DNA of 64,000 nt from Paratinospora sagittata (lineage: Eukaryota > Streptophyta > Magnoliopsida > Ranunculales > Menispermaceae). The stretch spans positions 31,820,821 through 31,884,820 of the forward strand of contig CM069590.1 of NCBI GenBank assembly GCA_035771175.1, given 5' to 3'. Of the stretch, positions 22,593 through 32,814 are shown piece by piece. Numbering within the stretch: the first letter of the stretch is position 1; each line of letters opens with the position of its first letter. The translations under genes and the position numbers were made by a program. The notes under the pieces are model-generated. The model was not told the DNA's origin, made no database searches, and worked only from the letters and a program-made list of their open reading frames with translations.

Positions 22593-22802
22593 AACCAAAA
22601 CTCATCAAAAGATCAAGAACATGATTAAGGTGAGAAACAAGATTGAAAAGAGGAAATTTTCTTACTGGAATCACTTTTCTTCTCTTTTTTTTTTTTTAAC
22701 CAAAACACATCAAAAGATCAAGAACATGAATAAGGCGAGAAACAAGATTGAAAAAAGGAAATTTTCTTACTGGAATCACTTTTCTTCTCCTTTTTTTTCC
22801 CA
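22593..22802. repeat. 105-bp tandem duplication in the CRM-like leader
   Basis: Two consecutive copies (22593-22697 and 22698-22802) share 'accaaaac(t/a)catcaaaagatc' through 'actggaatcacttttcttct' and end in T/A runs. They lie in the leader between PBS and gag. No coding role is seen. Confidence 0.9.
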
Positions 22803-22857
22803 CAGCAAGGAACAGGAAATAACAAAATTAAAATAAAAGATAGTCAAACTTATCTTA

Positions 22858-22877
22858 GAACCAAAGCTCTGATACCA
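22858..22877 (-). other. Primer-binding site of the CRM-like element, tRNA-iMet type
   Basis: Minus strand TGGTATCAGAGCTTTGGTTC, two bases inside the 5' LTR. The first 12 bases match the initiator methionine tRNA PBS. Confidence 0.9.
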
Positions 22878-22879
22878 AA

Positions 22880-23970
22880 TGATATGAACTCCACCAACAA
22901 TTGTGATGAAACCCAATAACAATGATGGATTAGAACCCCAAGATCATGTAGACAAGATTGGTTGAGTCTTGATCCGTCACCTAACCAAATGAAAACCAAG
23001 ACTACGAAGGATTGAAACGCCACACCACGATTCAACAATCAAGGTGATAAGTTTGGTTGCTTGAACGCCACAAGATTAACTTGATAAGTTCAAAGAGCTC
23101 TCTTAAGAACAAAGAGGACACAATACCTCACAAGGATGTTAAATTCTAAAAACATAATCCCCCATTCAAATTCGAGCTACCACTTTATATATACTTGGAA
23201 CAACCCTCCAAGAATAGGAAAAGACATAACTAAATTTAAAACAACACAAACATCAACATAAACAAGTCCCCATGTTTTTAGGCTTCTTGGACTTCTAAAG
23301 GACAAGTCCCCACGTTTTTAGGCCTCTTCGAATTCTAAAGGACAAGTCCCCACGTTTTTAGGCCTCTTGGAATTCTAAAGGACAAGTCCCCACGTTTTTA
23401 GGCCTCTTGGACTTCTAAAGAACAAGTCCCCATGTTTTTAGGCCTCTTGGACTTCTAAGGGACAAGTCCCCACGTTTTTAGGCTTCTTGGACTTCTAAAG
23501 AACAAAAGGGACAAGTCCCCACGTTTTTAGGCTTCTTGGACTTCTAAAGAACAAGTCCCCACGTTTTTAGGCCTCTTGGACTTCTAAAGGTAACCAAAAT
23601 AGCTAATTGACTAAGTTCAATGTATTTAAAACATAACCAACCAGAACCAAATTTATTCCCCTATTTAATACCCTTGAAACTCAACAAATTCATGCCCTTT
23701 GATGGTCAGTTCATGCCGGCACGTTTTGTGTGCTAATTAGCTTCTTCAATTGCTTTGATGACATGGACTAAGCCTTGATTATTATTTGAGCCCATCTTGG
23801 TCTTTTTAGAATCAGCCCAATTCTCTTGGATTAGCCCATTTAGCGCTTCCTTGAAACGTTTGGCTCTAAGTCTTGTAATTGGACCACTTGGAAGTGACAA
23901 AGGGTCTTCTGCATATTCAGCTCCATTCCCAAGTGTATGATCAACTTGTCCAGCTCCTTGGTTTCCATCA
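22880..23970 (-). repeat. 5' LTR of the CRM-like element
   Basis: 1091 bp, plus-strand termini TGATATGAAC...TTTCCATCA. It contains eight 40-bp units. It is longer than its partner mainly through one extra unit and a 9-bp insertion between units six and seven. A TATA-like site (minus strand GTATATATAAAG) is at 23183-23194. Confidence 0.92.
23266..23590 (-). repeat. 40-bp minisatellite in 5' LTR (8 units)
   Basis: Units begin at 23266, 23306, 23346, 23386, 23426, 23466, 23515 and 23555. The sixth-to-seventh step is 49 bases because of an extra 'aacaaaagg'-type insertion. Same consensus as the array in the other LTR. Confidence 0.97.
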
Positions 23971-24249
23971 GGCATTGTATGGTCGACCCTGTAGATCTCT
24001 GGTCTGTTGGATGGAGGTATGGGATATTGCAGTGATGGGAACAGAATTTGTACAAGAACACACAGAGAAGATTAAGCGGATCAAGCATAATATGAAGGTA
24101 GCCCAAGATAGGCAGAAGAGTTACGCTGATGCCAAGCGGAAGTCCGTAGAGTTCGAGGTTGGTGACCAAGTTTTATTGAAGGTCTCACCTCAGAAAGGCC
24201 AGACAAGATTTGGGATAAAAGGCAAGGTCTTTCCGAGATTTATTGGGCC
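23971..24249 (+). pseudogene. Integrase, C-terminal continuation, Tekay-like
   Basis: It continues the integrase interrupted at 17794: ALYGRPCRSLVCWMEVWD, then KRIKHNMKVAQDRQKSYAD and the FEVGDQVLLKVSPQKGQTRFG block, ending IGP at the 75-bp insertion. This is the C-terminal part of the DDE domain and the GPF/Y-type DNA-binding module. The open frame seen upstream of 23971 is CRM LTR sequence read by chance. Confidence 0.88.
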
Positions 24250-24324
24250 TGTCACGACGCCCCTGACGTAGGCTAACGTCATGACCGGTACGTATGTATT
24301 TAATTAAAACTACGGGATGTTACA
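24250..24324 (+). mobile_element. 75-bp TGT...ACA insertion in the GPF/Y module
   Basis: The sequence starts TGTCACGACGCCCC and ends GGGATGTTACA, interrupting the invariant G-P-F codons. The flanks are GGGCC (24245-24249) and GGTTC (24325-24329), a degenerate 5-bp duplication; removing the insert and one copy restores the G-P-F-E frame. On the minus strand its interior (CCGGTCATGACGT) and end resemble the last 40 bases of the 449-bp solo LTR at 52154-52602, so it may be an internally deleted relative. Confidence 0.7.
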
Positions 24325-24329
24325 GGTTC

Positions 24330-24702
24330 GTTCGAGGTTTTAGAATGAATTTGCCCCGTCGCTTACCGATTAGCCTTGCCACCTCAGTTAGTAGCAATCC
24401 ACAATGTTTTTCATGTGTCAATGTTGAGAGTGTACACAAGTGACTTTGACCACGTCTGGGACTGGAGGAACATTGAGCTGAGGCAGGACGGGACTTATGA
24501 TGAGGAACCTATTCAGATACTTGATCGGAAGGTCCAAAGGTTGCGTAACCGTGAGATTCCGATGCTTAAGGTGAGATGGAAATTTCATGGCGAGGAGCAG
24601 GTTACTTGGGAGCCTGAGGACTACATAATGGAGCACTTTGCCGAGTTCATGGGCTTAGGTAATTTCTTAACCTTAAAACTTCGAGGACGAAATTTATTCT
24701 AA
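24330..24702 (+). pseudogene. Integrase tail with chromodomain-like motif, Tekay-like
   Basis: The segment holds LALPPQLVAIHNVFHVSMLRVYTSD and then IQILDRKVQRLRNREIPMLKVRW followed by EEQVTWEPEDYIMEHFAEF, ending at TAA near 24700. The second half has the hydrophobic/aromatic spacing of the chromodomain found at the integrase end of chromoviruses, thought to bind histone marks and guide integration. The stop is directly before the polypurine tract. Confidence 0.85.
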
Positions 24703-24708
24703 GGTGGG
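24701..24708 (+). other. Polypurine tract of the Tekay-like element
   Basis: AAGGTGGG immediately before the LTR start TGTGATTTGACG. The second Tekay-like copy has the same AAGGTGGG before TGTGATGTAATG (minus strand of 60416-60401). Confidence 0.85.
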
Positions 24709-27523
24709 TGTGATTTGACGCCACAAAAATTATTTCATCTAGCCCATAACCCAATTGCATTTTGCCCAAACTCTATGTGTTTGCCTTGATATGTTTGGTG
24801 TTTGTTTGATGGTTGTTTAATGTTTGTATATTTGATGCTTGATAATGTATATAAATATTTGCATTATAAATTGTATATGGATCATGTTAAATTAAAGTAT
24901 AATGAATGTGTTATTATTAATGCATGGGCCCATTAAACCATGAATTGATATGGGTTAGGATTGATTGAATAAAAGGATAAATGAAAATGAAAATGAAAAT
25001 TTGGTGTATTAGATGGACTGGACATTTAAAATACATGCAAGGATGAGATTGGTTAAAGTACATGTGGTTGGTATGGGTAGTATGAGACCAACACATGTCA
25101 AGTTGGTGCATGAGAATGGACAAGTGTCCCATGCCCCATTTCTCTTCTCCAACACATGTCAAGTTGGTGCATGAGACCAACACATGTCAAGTTGATGCAT
25201 GAGAATGGACAAGTGTCCCATGCCCCATTTCTCTTCTCCAATACATGTCAAGTTGGTGCATGAGACCAACAAATGTCAAGTTGGTGCATGAGAGTGCACA
25301 AGTGTCCCATGCCCCATTTCTCTTCTCCAACACATGTCAAGTTGGTGCATGAAGTGGACAAGGGTCCCATGCCCACTTCTCTTCTCCAAGGAAGTCCTAG
25401 AGAGTGAGATGAGTGGAGGGAAAGGAAAAAAGAAGAGAAAGGAAAGAAGAAGAGAAATAAAGAGGAAGTTGCTTTGAGGGAAGTCTCAACAACGTTTTCA
25501 TCAAAGTGCTGGATCTTGGTGATATACGGTCAGATTGAGATCAAACTTTGTCAGCAAATTCATATCGTATGGTTATTCATTGTGGTCGGTGGAGTTCTTG
25601 ATTGGAGTTTTCTTCTGAGAGATATAACCTCCCAAACAAATATGGTCGGAAAGTCTGAATTTCTCGCGCAGTTTAGATCAAACTGATAGATGATCGCCTA
25701 CACCTACCGTCGGATGGATATGATATTTCAGCGGATGGTTCACAACTAATATTTTTGCAATATGAACAGTTGAGATGTTGATGGGTCAAGTTTTTTGTGT
25801 GATATAGTCATCTGAGTTCAAGTATTTGCAGCAGGAAAGAAGAAATTGTCTGATTAGAATCTTGTTCATCAAAAAGTTCTATCTCTTCGATCCACCGTGG
25901 ATTGAGCTGATTTTTGGACATAAGGTTTGCTTCTTAACATATTTCAATCTGTACGGTTGATTTTGTGATTAAATATTTCTGTTCGCAGCTTGATACATCT
26001 GAACAGAATATTAAATGAAAAATTGGTAGGGTTGTTTGTATTAGACCTAAATTTAGAATATGAACTTACACCTTTCCAAATAGCTTGCATGTCAACTATG
26101 TTGACCTAGTTGCCATTGTTGATGAACCCATGATGCAAAATCAGTGATATACATGGCTGAACATGGTGACCTAGTGTAAATCAGCAATATGGCCTAAGTA
26201 TGAAAAATTTCATATTTAAGGGCTTTTGATACTTTTGGCCTAGAATCATTGAATTGATGCAATTTATGTCTAATTAAGAATGATTAGGGTTGATTATGCT
26301 ACTGATTTGGTTGTTGTGACCATATCATAGGTTAGGCTTACTTGTGATCGAATGGACCAATTTTGGCATGTTTATACCTAAGGAATTGAAAATCTGTATT
26401 TTTGATTAATTGAATGGTTTATGAATGAGAACTATGCATTCGAGATGTGATTTGAGTTGAATGATGGGATTCGGTTTGGTGTCCTTGTGTGGTTAGATAG
26501 TCTCACGAGGCTTGGTTGTGAGTAGACTTCATTTATGATTATATCTTTTATTTCATCATATCACTTATAAATATTGTATGTTGAATGCATGAATGTGTTC
26601 TAATGTTTTGAATGATGTATTGATTTGAGAAAACCTTATGACTTTGGTTGGGCCCATCTATCTGGCTAATAGGGAGACTTAACCGTGTCATAGGAGGGTT
26701 TTAGAAAGGAAATATTTGGGAATGAGAACGGCACGATGAAATAGACGTGCACTAGTAACCCCAAATCAACATGATTGGGGAGGAGAACGGTACGGTGAAA
26801 TAGACGTGCACTAGTAACCCCAATACATGTGGAATGTGGGTCCAAATTGATAGGCTTTTACTTGCATCAAACTTATTATAAATGCTTGATATTTATATGT
26901 TATGATGAGCTTTTAATCATGCTACACATTGACATGCATACATGATATTTATTGATGAGTATTGATAGCATATTTGATTTCTATTCACTGGGCACCGTTG
27001 GCTCACCCTCATTTTCCTCTTTCAGGTCCTTCTGTCCTGAATAAGGGCAAAGGAGTAGTCATATCTTGAGGGCCTTGCCGGCGAGAGAATCCAAGGCCTC
27101 GATGTGAGTTGAGAGGCATTTTGATTGAACAGTGTTTTAAATTATGATGTAATTATAACACTTACAACATTGTAGTATGGGTGAGTTGGGACTTGTTAGA
27201 TAGACCATGTTCCATATGACGGTTTTTTTGTACCCTTAGTTTTGGAATTTATGTGTATGTCCATCTTGATGGACTGTAGGGATTATGGATTTTTTAATGG
27301 TTCATTTTTATGGATTATCTCTTGTCTTGGATGATTAATACGGTTGGTAGTTTTGTGTAGTATCTTTTTATATTATGTCGTTGTTTGGGATAAGACTTGT
27401 AGGGTCTTAACCACCTTACAGAAATTGAGGAGTGGTTGGAGATGCCTACGCCGGGAGTCCCGCCCCAGCATTCCGCACGCCATTCCCTGCGGGGTTGGTG
27501 GTCCAGGGTGCGGGGTCGCCACA
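24709..27523 (+). repeat. 3' LTR of the Tekay-like element
   Basis: 2815 bp, TGTGATTTGACG...GGGTCGCCACA. It contains 89-bp tandem repeats (25085-25389), GA-rich runs and the '60-bp' subrepeat with 'gaaatagacgtgcactagtaacc' (about 26721-26820). Its right edge abuts the 3' non-coding region of the minus-strand Athila-like element; no matching duplication exists on the left because the 5' LTR is truncated. Confidence 0.9.
25085..25389 (+). repeat. 89-bp tandem repeat in Tekay LTR
   Basis: Repeat ends 'ctcttctcc' at 25150, 25239, 25328 and (shortened, 59 bp) 25387. Each unit itself contains two copies of 'acatgtcaagttggtgcatgaga'-type sequence, so it is a two-level repeat. Confidence 0.95.
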
Positions 27524-29100
27524 TCTATACTCACAATCTCACACAATTAAAGACTTAACTCAACATTATAAACACAAACGTGGCCTCCAAGATTACACAA
27601 AAAATAATATTCACTTCTTAGAAGAATTTCAAGAGTATAAAATTTTCTAGAATTTGAACCCAACTCTCTCCAAGTTTCATTTTTGATTCTTTCACACATA
27701 AGTACATAGCTAATCTCATCAAACTAATCATGTAAGTCATGAACAAGTGCAAACAAGTGTTAAGTATGAGATCTCAAAATATATAATTTTAGGTTAGAAC
27801 TCCATGGGCAAGTCTTTCACACCACTCTCCAATAATGTAGATCACACACCAATCAAAATCAATAGGTCTTCTATAGGTTTTAATGTGAGACCAAGGTTCA
27901 AGGGTAGGGAAAAATAGGAACATTGTAACTCAAAACACCTTAAACACTTTGATCAATTACTAGCATCCACTATATTACATTTGACATCAAAAACCCCTTT
28001 TTTAACACATGTATCTTCTCAAATATTCAACTTTTTCTTTCATTCAATCCCCATTATTTCATTTGCTCTTTTTTTTTTTTAATAAATGCTACACCTCCAA
28101 ACTTATTTCTTTTCAACACATAAGTGTAACACCCTTTTCTTTCTTTCTTTTCCATAAAGCTCATGAGCAAACTTCAAATCTTTTCTTTTCTTTATTCCCC
28201 TTTTTTTTCTCATTTTCTTTCCTATTGTTCTTGCTTCTAAATAATAACACTCCAACATGATCAAAGTGTATAAGGTACATAGGTTGAAACAAGGAATTTA
28301 AATAAATAAAACTTAAAAGTTCATAATGCATAGGTAATAAAGAAAAGACATTTAGCTCAACATGGGTACTATGGATATACTCAAAAGAAAGGTAGGCTAT
28401 TTGGCTCAAACTTTTTCAAATATGGCCTAAATCATTTTCCTCATAGTGTGTTTTCTAGGATTTCGCCTCGAGTGGTGATCAAACTTGTTCTAGAATCCCT
28501 AGAGATCTAAGACATGACTTAACAAGCAAAGGTCCATTTCAAACAATCGTAATCTAATGATCAGAACCATGTACAAATGGTTAAGTCTCTCTAACAATTC
28601 CCAGCAGAAAGTTGGATCAAGCACACAAATATGTAGGTAACTCTCGACATTCTCCTATCGTTTCATATCTCTAAAGTGTTCTCTTGTCATTGGCCCTCCA
28701 TAAGTAAATCTAAAGTTGTAAAAGAATGTGAGTACCTAGCCTAAACTAATGCACACTCAGGAAATACCGTGACAAAAATTCAAAACTCTCCCCCCAAACT
28801 TAAAGCAAGCATTGTCCTCAATACATGAAATAAACAAATAAAGACTAGAAAAAAAAGAGGCATATAAGAGAGAAAGGCCTCTAGAAAAATTCTCTGAACC
28901 CAAATGGGTGATGATGCCACATAATGCATGCCCTGCGTCTCTCCCGAGGCTCCCAGGAAACCTCCAAATTTGTTTTAGAACATAGAAAGGACTAGTAACC
29001 AAATCTGTCAATGCATGAAATTCAAATCCTATACTACAATGACTATAAACATAAAGCACAAGAAATAATAAAACTCCAAAAGTGATGGGTTGCCTCCCAT
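27524..29100 (-). other. Athila 3' non-coding region, truncated
   Basis: No convincing ORF. On the minus strand it repeats features of 421-1840: a 'gacaatgcttgctttaagtttgggggg' context (28787-28815), the 'gaaatcctag' block near 28460 and 'accttggtctcacatta'-type sequence near 27890. No polypurine tract plus LTR is found on the left; it stops at 27524. Confidence 0.6.
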
Positions 29101-30481
29101 CTAGAGCTTGGTTTAGAGTCGTTAGCCCGACTTTCCTTCATAATGCGTTCAAGGCGCCCCATGAGTGATGCTCTCATCATGCCGCTCCTCTTAGCCAAAG
29201 TAATGCTTCAACCATTGGCCATTTACCCGAAGGCAAGATCCATCGGCACTTTTCAATTCCACCGCACCATGAGGAAAAACTTTCTCCACAATAAAATGCA
29301 CGAACCATCTAGACTTCAACTTGCCCAGAAAGAGCTTTAATCTGGAATTAAATAAAAGAACTTGTTGGCCCGGTAAGAAGTCCCGCTTCAAAATCAACTT
29401 GTCAGGCCATTGTTTGGTTTTCTCCTTGTAGAGCTTGGAATTCTCATATGCATCGTTTCAGAATTCTTCCATCTCCATAAGCTGTAACAATCGTTGCTCT
29501 CCGGAAGCTTTCAAGTCGAAATTCTGCTTTTTAATTGCCCAATAAGCATGATGCTCTAACTCCACCGGTAAGTGACAACTCTTCCTAAAAACAAGGCGGT
29601 ACAGAGACATCCCAATGGGTGTTTTGAATGCAGTCCGATATGCCCACAAAACATCTTCAAGCTTAAGTGCCCAATCTTTTCTTTTCACATTCACCGTCTT
29701 CTCAAAAATTCGTTTTACTTCCCGGTTGCTTATCTCGGCTTGCCCATTAGATTAAGGGTGGTAGGTAAGGGCTCTCTTGTGCTTCACACCATATTTAGCA
29801 AGTAACGAATTAAAGAGCTTATTACAAAAGTTGGAACCCTCGTCACTTATGATAGCTCGAGGGGTGCCAAATCGAGTAAAGATGTTCTTGTGCAAAAAAT
29901 TGAGCATCACTCTCGCATCTTTGGTAGGCGTAACAATCGCCTCGACCCACTTGGAAATATAATCAACCGTGAGAAGGATGTAGGATTTGCCACACGAAGA
30001 CGAGAATGGCCCCATGAAATCAATGCCCCAAACATTACAAAGCTCAACCTCCATAATATTGGTTAAGCCCAGCTCATTTCTCCTCGAAATGGTACCCAAA
30101 CGTTGGCAATCATGTCTTCACAAAGACATCAGAATCTCAGAATAAAGTGGGCTAATAGAACCCACTTTTAAGTACTTTTGCCGTCATCCTTTGAGCACCA
30201 AAGTGACCCCCATAAGTGGAAGAATGACACCCTCAAAGAATATCTTAAAACTCATCCTCCGGTACACATCTTCTAATCATTTGGTCATTACACCTCTTGA
30301 ATAGTAATGGCTCATCCCACATATAGGCTTTCACATCATGCAAGAACTTCTTCCTTGAATAAGAGAGATCTGGGGGTAATGTACCACACGCTAAGAAATT
30401 CACAAAATCAACATACCAAGGGGCTTTTACCCCCAAACTATATAGTTGTTCATCCAGGAACGACTCTTTAATCGGAATCAC
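29101..30481 (-). pseudogene. Integrase, Athila-like
   Basis: The N-terminal part (30481-30245) reads PIKESFLDEQLYS, WYVDFVNFLACG and KRCNDQMIRRCVPEDEF, then a broken His/Cys finger region. The core at 30099-29752 has WGIDFMGPF (Asp), TVDYISKWVEAI and IISDEGSNFCN (Asp); after a stop 29694-29458 gives [22 protein letters not shown] and the C-terminus. 29397-29191 holds LLFNSRLKLFLGKLKSRW and VNGQWLKHYFG. At least five stops interrupt it. The C-terminus is homologous to 1-420 on the plus strand. Confidence 0.88.
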
Positions 30482-31375
30482 ATCCTTTGTGCCTTCAAGC
30501 AGTAGCCATCATAAGTTACCGGCCACCACATTCTCGCTCCCTTTCTTGTCTCGAATCTCTAGATAAAACTCTTGTAATAGAAGAATCCACCAAATCAACC
30601 TTGGCTTGGCATCTTTCTTCTCAAACAAATATCAGATTGCCGCATGGTTGGTATAAAAAATGACCTTAGACCCAATAATGTATTACAGGAACTTATCGCA
30701 TGCAAACACAACCACCAACAACTCTTTCTCAGTCGTAGTGTAGTTTCATTGGGCCACATCTAGGGTACGACTAGCATAATACATAGCTCTGAACATCTTC
30801 TCATGTCATTGTCCAAGCACTGCTCCAACAGCAAATTCACTAGCATCGCACATAATCTCAAAGTATAGGTTCCAATCCGGCACCACCATAATAGGAGCTG
30901 AAATCAATGCATCTTTTAATACCTTGAAAGCCTTCTCACATTCATCATTCACACAAAAAGGAACATCTTTCTCTAAAAGATTATAGAGTGGCTTTGTGAT
31001 CTTGGAGAAATCTTTTATGAATCTTCTATAGAACCCGGCATGTCCCAAAAAACTTCTTATGTCCTTGACACATTTTGGAAGTGGAAGCTTCTCAATAATT
31101 ACAATCTTGGCCCGATCAACTTCAAGACCCTTTGAAGACACCCGATGGCCTAGAACAATGCCTTCTTGTACCATGAAATGAAACTTCTCCCAATTGAGTA
31201 CAAGATTAATCTCCTCACATCGCTTCAACACCAAAGCACGATTGTGCAAACATTGATCAAAAGTGGAGCCAAAAACTGAAAAGTCATCCATGAAGACTTC
31301 CATAACTTCACCTTGAACCACTTTTTTCATCGCCAGATTAAGCCTTCTTTGATGTTCAATGGAAGGCTTGTAGGT
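30482..31375 (-). pseudogene. RT (3' half) and RNase H, Athila-like
   Basis: 31387-30806 starts PSIEHQRRLNLAMKKVVQGEV and then jumps directly to MEVFMDDFSVFG, the RT catalytic box. In Athila pols these blocks are separated by roughly 130 residues that include the KKGG, WRMCIDYRKLN and FPFGLCNAP-type boxes, so a deletion removed the RT fingers and part of the palm. VLNWEKFHFMVQEGIVLGH, SFLGHAGFYRRFIKDFSKI and the RNase H start FEIMCDASEFAVGAVLGQ follow. RNase H then continues through several stops to about 30490. Confidence 0.88.
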
Positions 31376-32814
31376 TGATAGTTGCATATTTAGACAAGTT
31401 TTAGAGAATGTTTTAGGACACTTTATGGATTAGTTTGATGTGCTTATGTTAGTTTTGATACATATGTTAGTTTAGGATAATTTGGGTTCTTATGCATTAT
31501 TTTGGTTTATTAGTTTATTGTTTTGTAGGTGTTTAGATGTGTTAGTCATGGTTTTGGATGATGAAAACGTGTACAAAAAGTTGTAAAGGAGAAGCAGGAA
31601 GAATACATGTAAAAAAGGGGCTGAAAATTGGCCAAGTCCACAAGAAAAACGCCCAAAATACGTTCTGAGCGCCGCAGCTCTACACAAAAGCTAACTACGC
31701 GACTTTTTTGTTTCGGCCATAGCTTTCTATGGATTCCTTACATGAAATAATAGAAGATGGAAAGGTTTTGAGGTTGATTTGGAGTGGAAGAAAATAAGGA
31801 AAACGACGAGGAAGAAAGCGAATGTGCGACTCAAAATAGAAACTTTCTAATTTTGTTGCAAACTTTCCTACTTTGATTTAGACTTCTCTTGGATGACTTC
31901 CTATTGGCTTGGGCACATAAATATATTACTATTTAGGGTTTTAAGAGGGGAGAATACACTGGAGAAGAGAACAAGATGGCTAGGAGCAAAGGAGCGCGAA
32001 GATTTGATGTTGGAAACAAGGAAGAAGATTCAAGTTCCAGGATTTTTAGTTTTGTTATTCATGTTTATTTTTGAGTTTATCTCCATGTTTTGGTTTTTGT
32101 TATTCCAAGTTATGAACTAACTTGTTAGTCTAGAGAGGAGATTAATCATATATTAGAGATTATGCAATAATATTAGTTTTTATTTATTATCAATGATTTA
32201 TTCTTAGTTTATTTATATTTCTCCATGCTTAATGCTTTTGATCTTTTGGCCACGGATCGAATGGTCATAGACTTGGGGGGCGGCACTCAATAGAGGGTTT
32301 TCTAGGTTAGAACATGAGAATTGTGACAAGGGATGGTCATAGTATCTATAGGTATGCGATGTCTTCTAAAGTTGTAGGAAAATCATAAGGCTTAATGCAT
32401 TGCTATTGGATTGGTTTTTATCGATAGATCGAAACTAGTGTTTTGGTAATAGATTCTAACGCGACACTCGACAGAGGGTGTTAGAAATTAGAGGATTTTG
32501 ACTTATAAACACGAATAAGGATTCGATAATAATCATGTTTAAAATTGCATGATTGATAATTAGGTGAAATCTTATCTCTAGATGTTTTTAATATTGATTT
32601 TTCTCCATCAAATTCTGATAACTTGCTATTTTAATTAGTTCTTTAGTTTAATTAGTATTATAGTTCACTGATCATCACAATTTGGTTTTCTAGATAAAAT
32701 TAGGGCTAGGAACGATATAATTAGTGTACTAACACTATCCCTGAGGATGATACACGATTCTCATCGATTTATATTATAACTTGGCAACCGTACACTTTCG
32801 GTTTACATGCATCA
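31376..32814 (+). repeat. Athila-type solo LTR with TAGGT duplication
   Basis: 1439 bp, TGATAGTTGCATATTTAG...CATGCATCA, flanked by TAGGT at 31371-31375 and 32815-32819 (perfect). It lies in opposite orientation to its host. The GC-rich 'gttctgagcgccgcag' block is at about 31662 and a TATA-like 'cataaatatatta' at about 31915, followed by 'tttagggtttt'. No internal sequence remains, so it is a solo LTR. Confidence 0.92.

Larger units (their letters stand above)
17795..23970 (-). mobile_element. CRM-like Ty3/Gypsy element, complete with LTRs
   Basis: A 6176-bp minus-strand element: 5' LTR 23970-22880, PBS 22877-22858, gag/pol 22367-18599, polypurine tract 18849-18837, 3' LTR 18836-17795. Flanks are a perfect 5-bp duplication (GGCAT). 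CRM affinity is inferred from the pol frame running into the 3' LTR with a GPITRLRAK motif, from the protease DGGSCTN motif and from the PBS. Pol has at least three nonsense codons and two frameshifts. The LTRs differ by about 10 substitutions and 2 indels in the first ~335 bases compared by eye. Confidence 0.9.
11471..27523 (+). mobile_element. Tekay/Del-like chromovirus (Ty3/Gypsy)
   Basis: Order on the plus strand: partial 5' LTR, tRNA-iMet-type PBS, gag with CCHC knuckle, protease, RT, RNase H, integrase, chromodomain-like C-terminus, polypurine tract, 3' LTR. This is the chromovirus arrangement. It is interrupted by a complete CRM-like element at 17795-23970 and a 75-bp insertion at 24250-24324. 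Gag and pol contain many stops and frameshifts, so the copy is dead. LTRs differ at roughly 7% of sites over a 210-base stretch compared by eye, with large indels. Confidence 0.9.

Noticed and set aside
23879..24271. Single ORF spanning the CRM LTR and the Tekay integrase
   Set aside because: The first 90 or so bases are CRM LTR sequence read by chance in frame; the GGCAT duplication at 23971 shows the true boundary.
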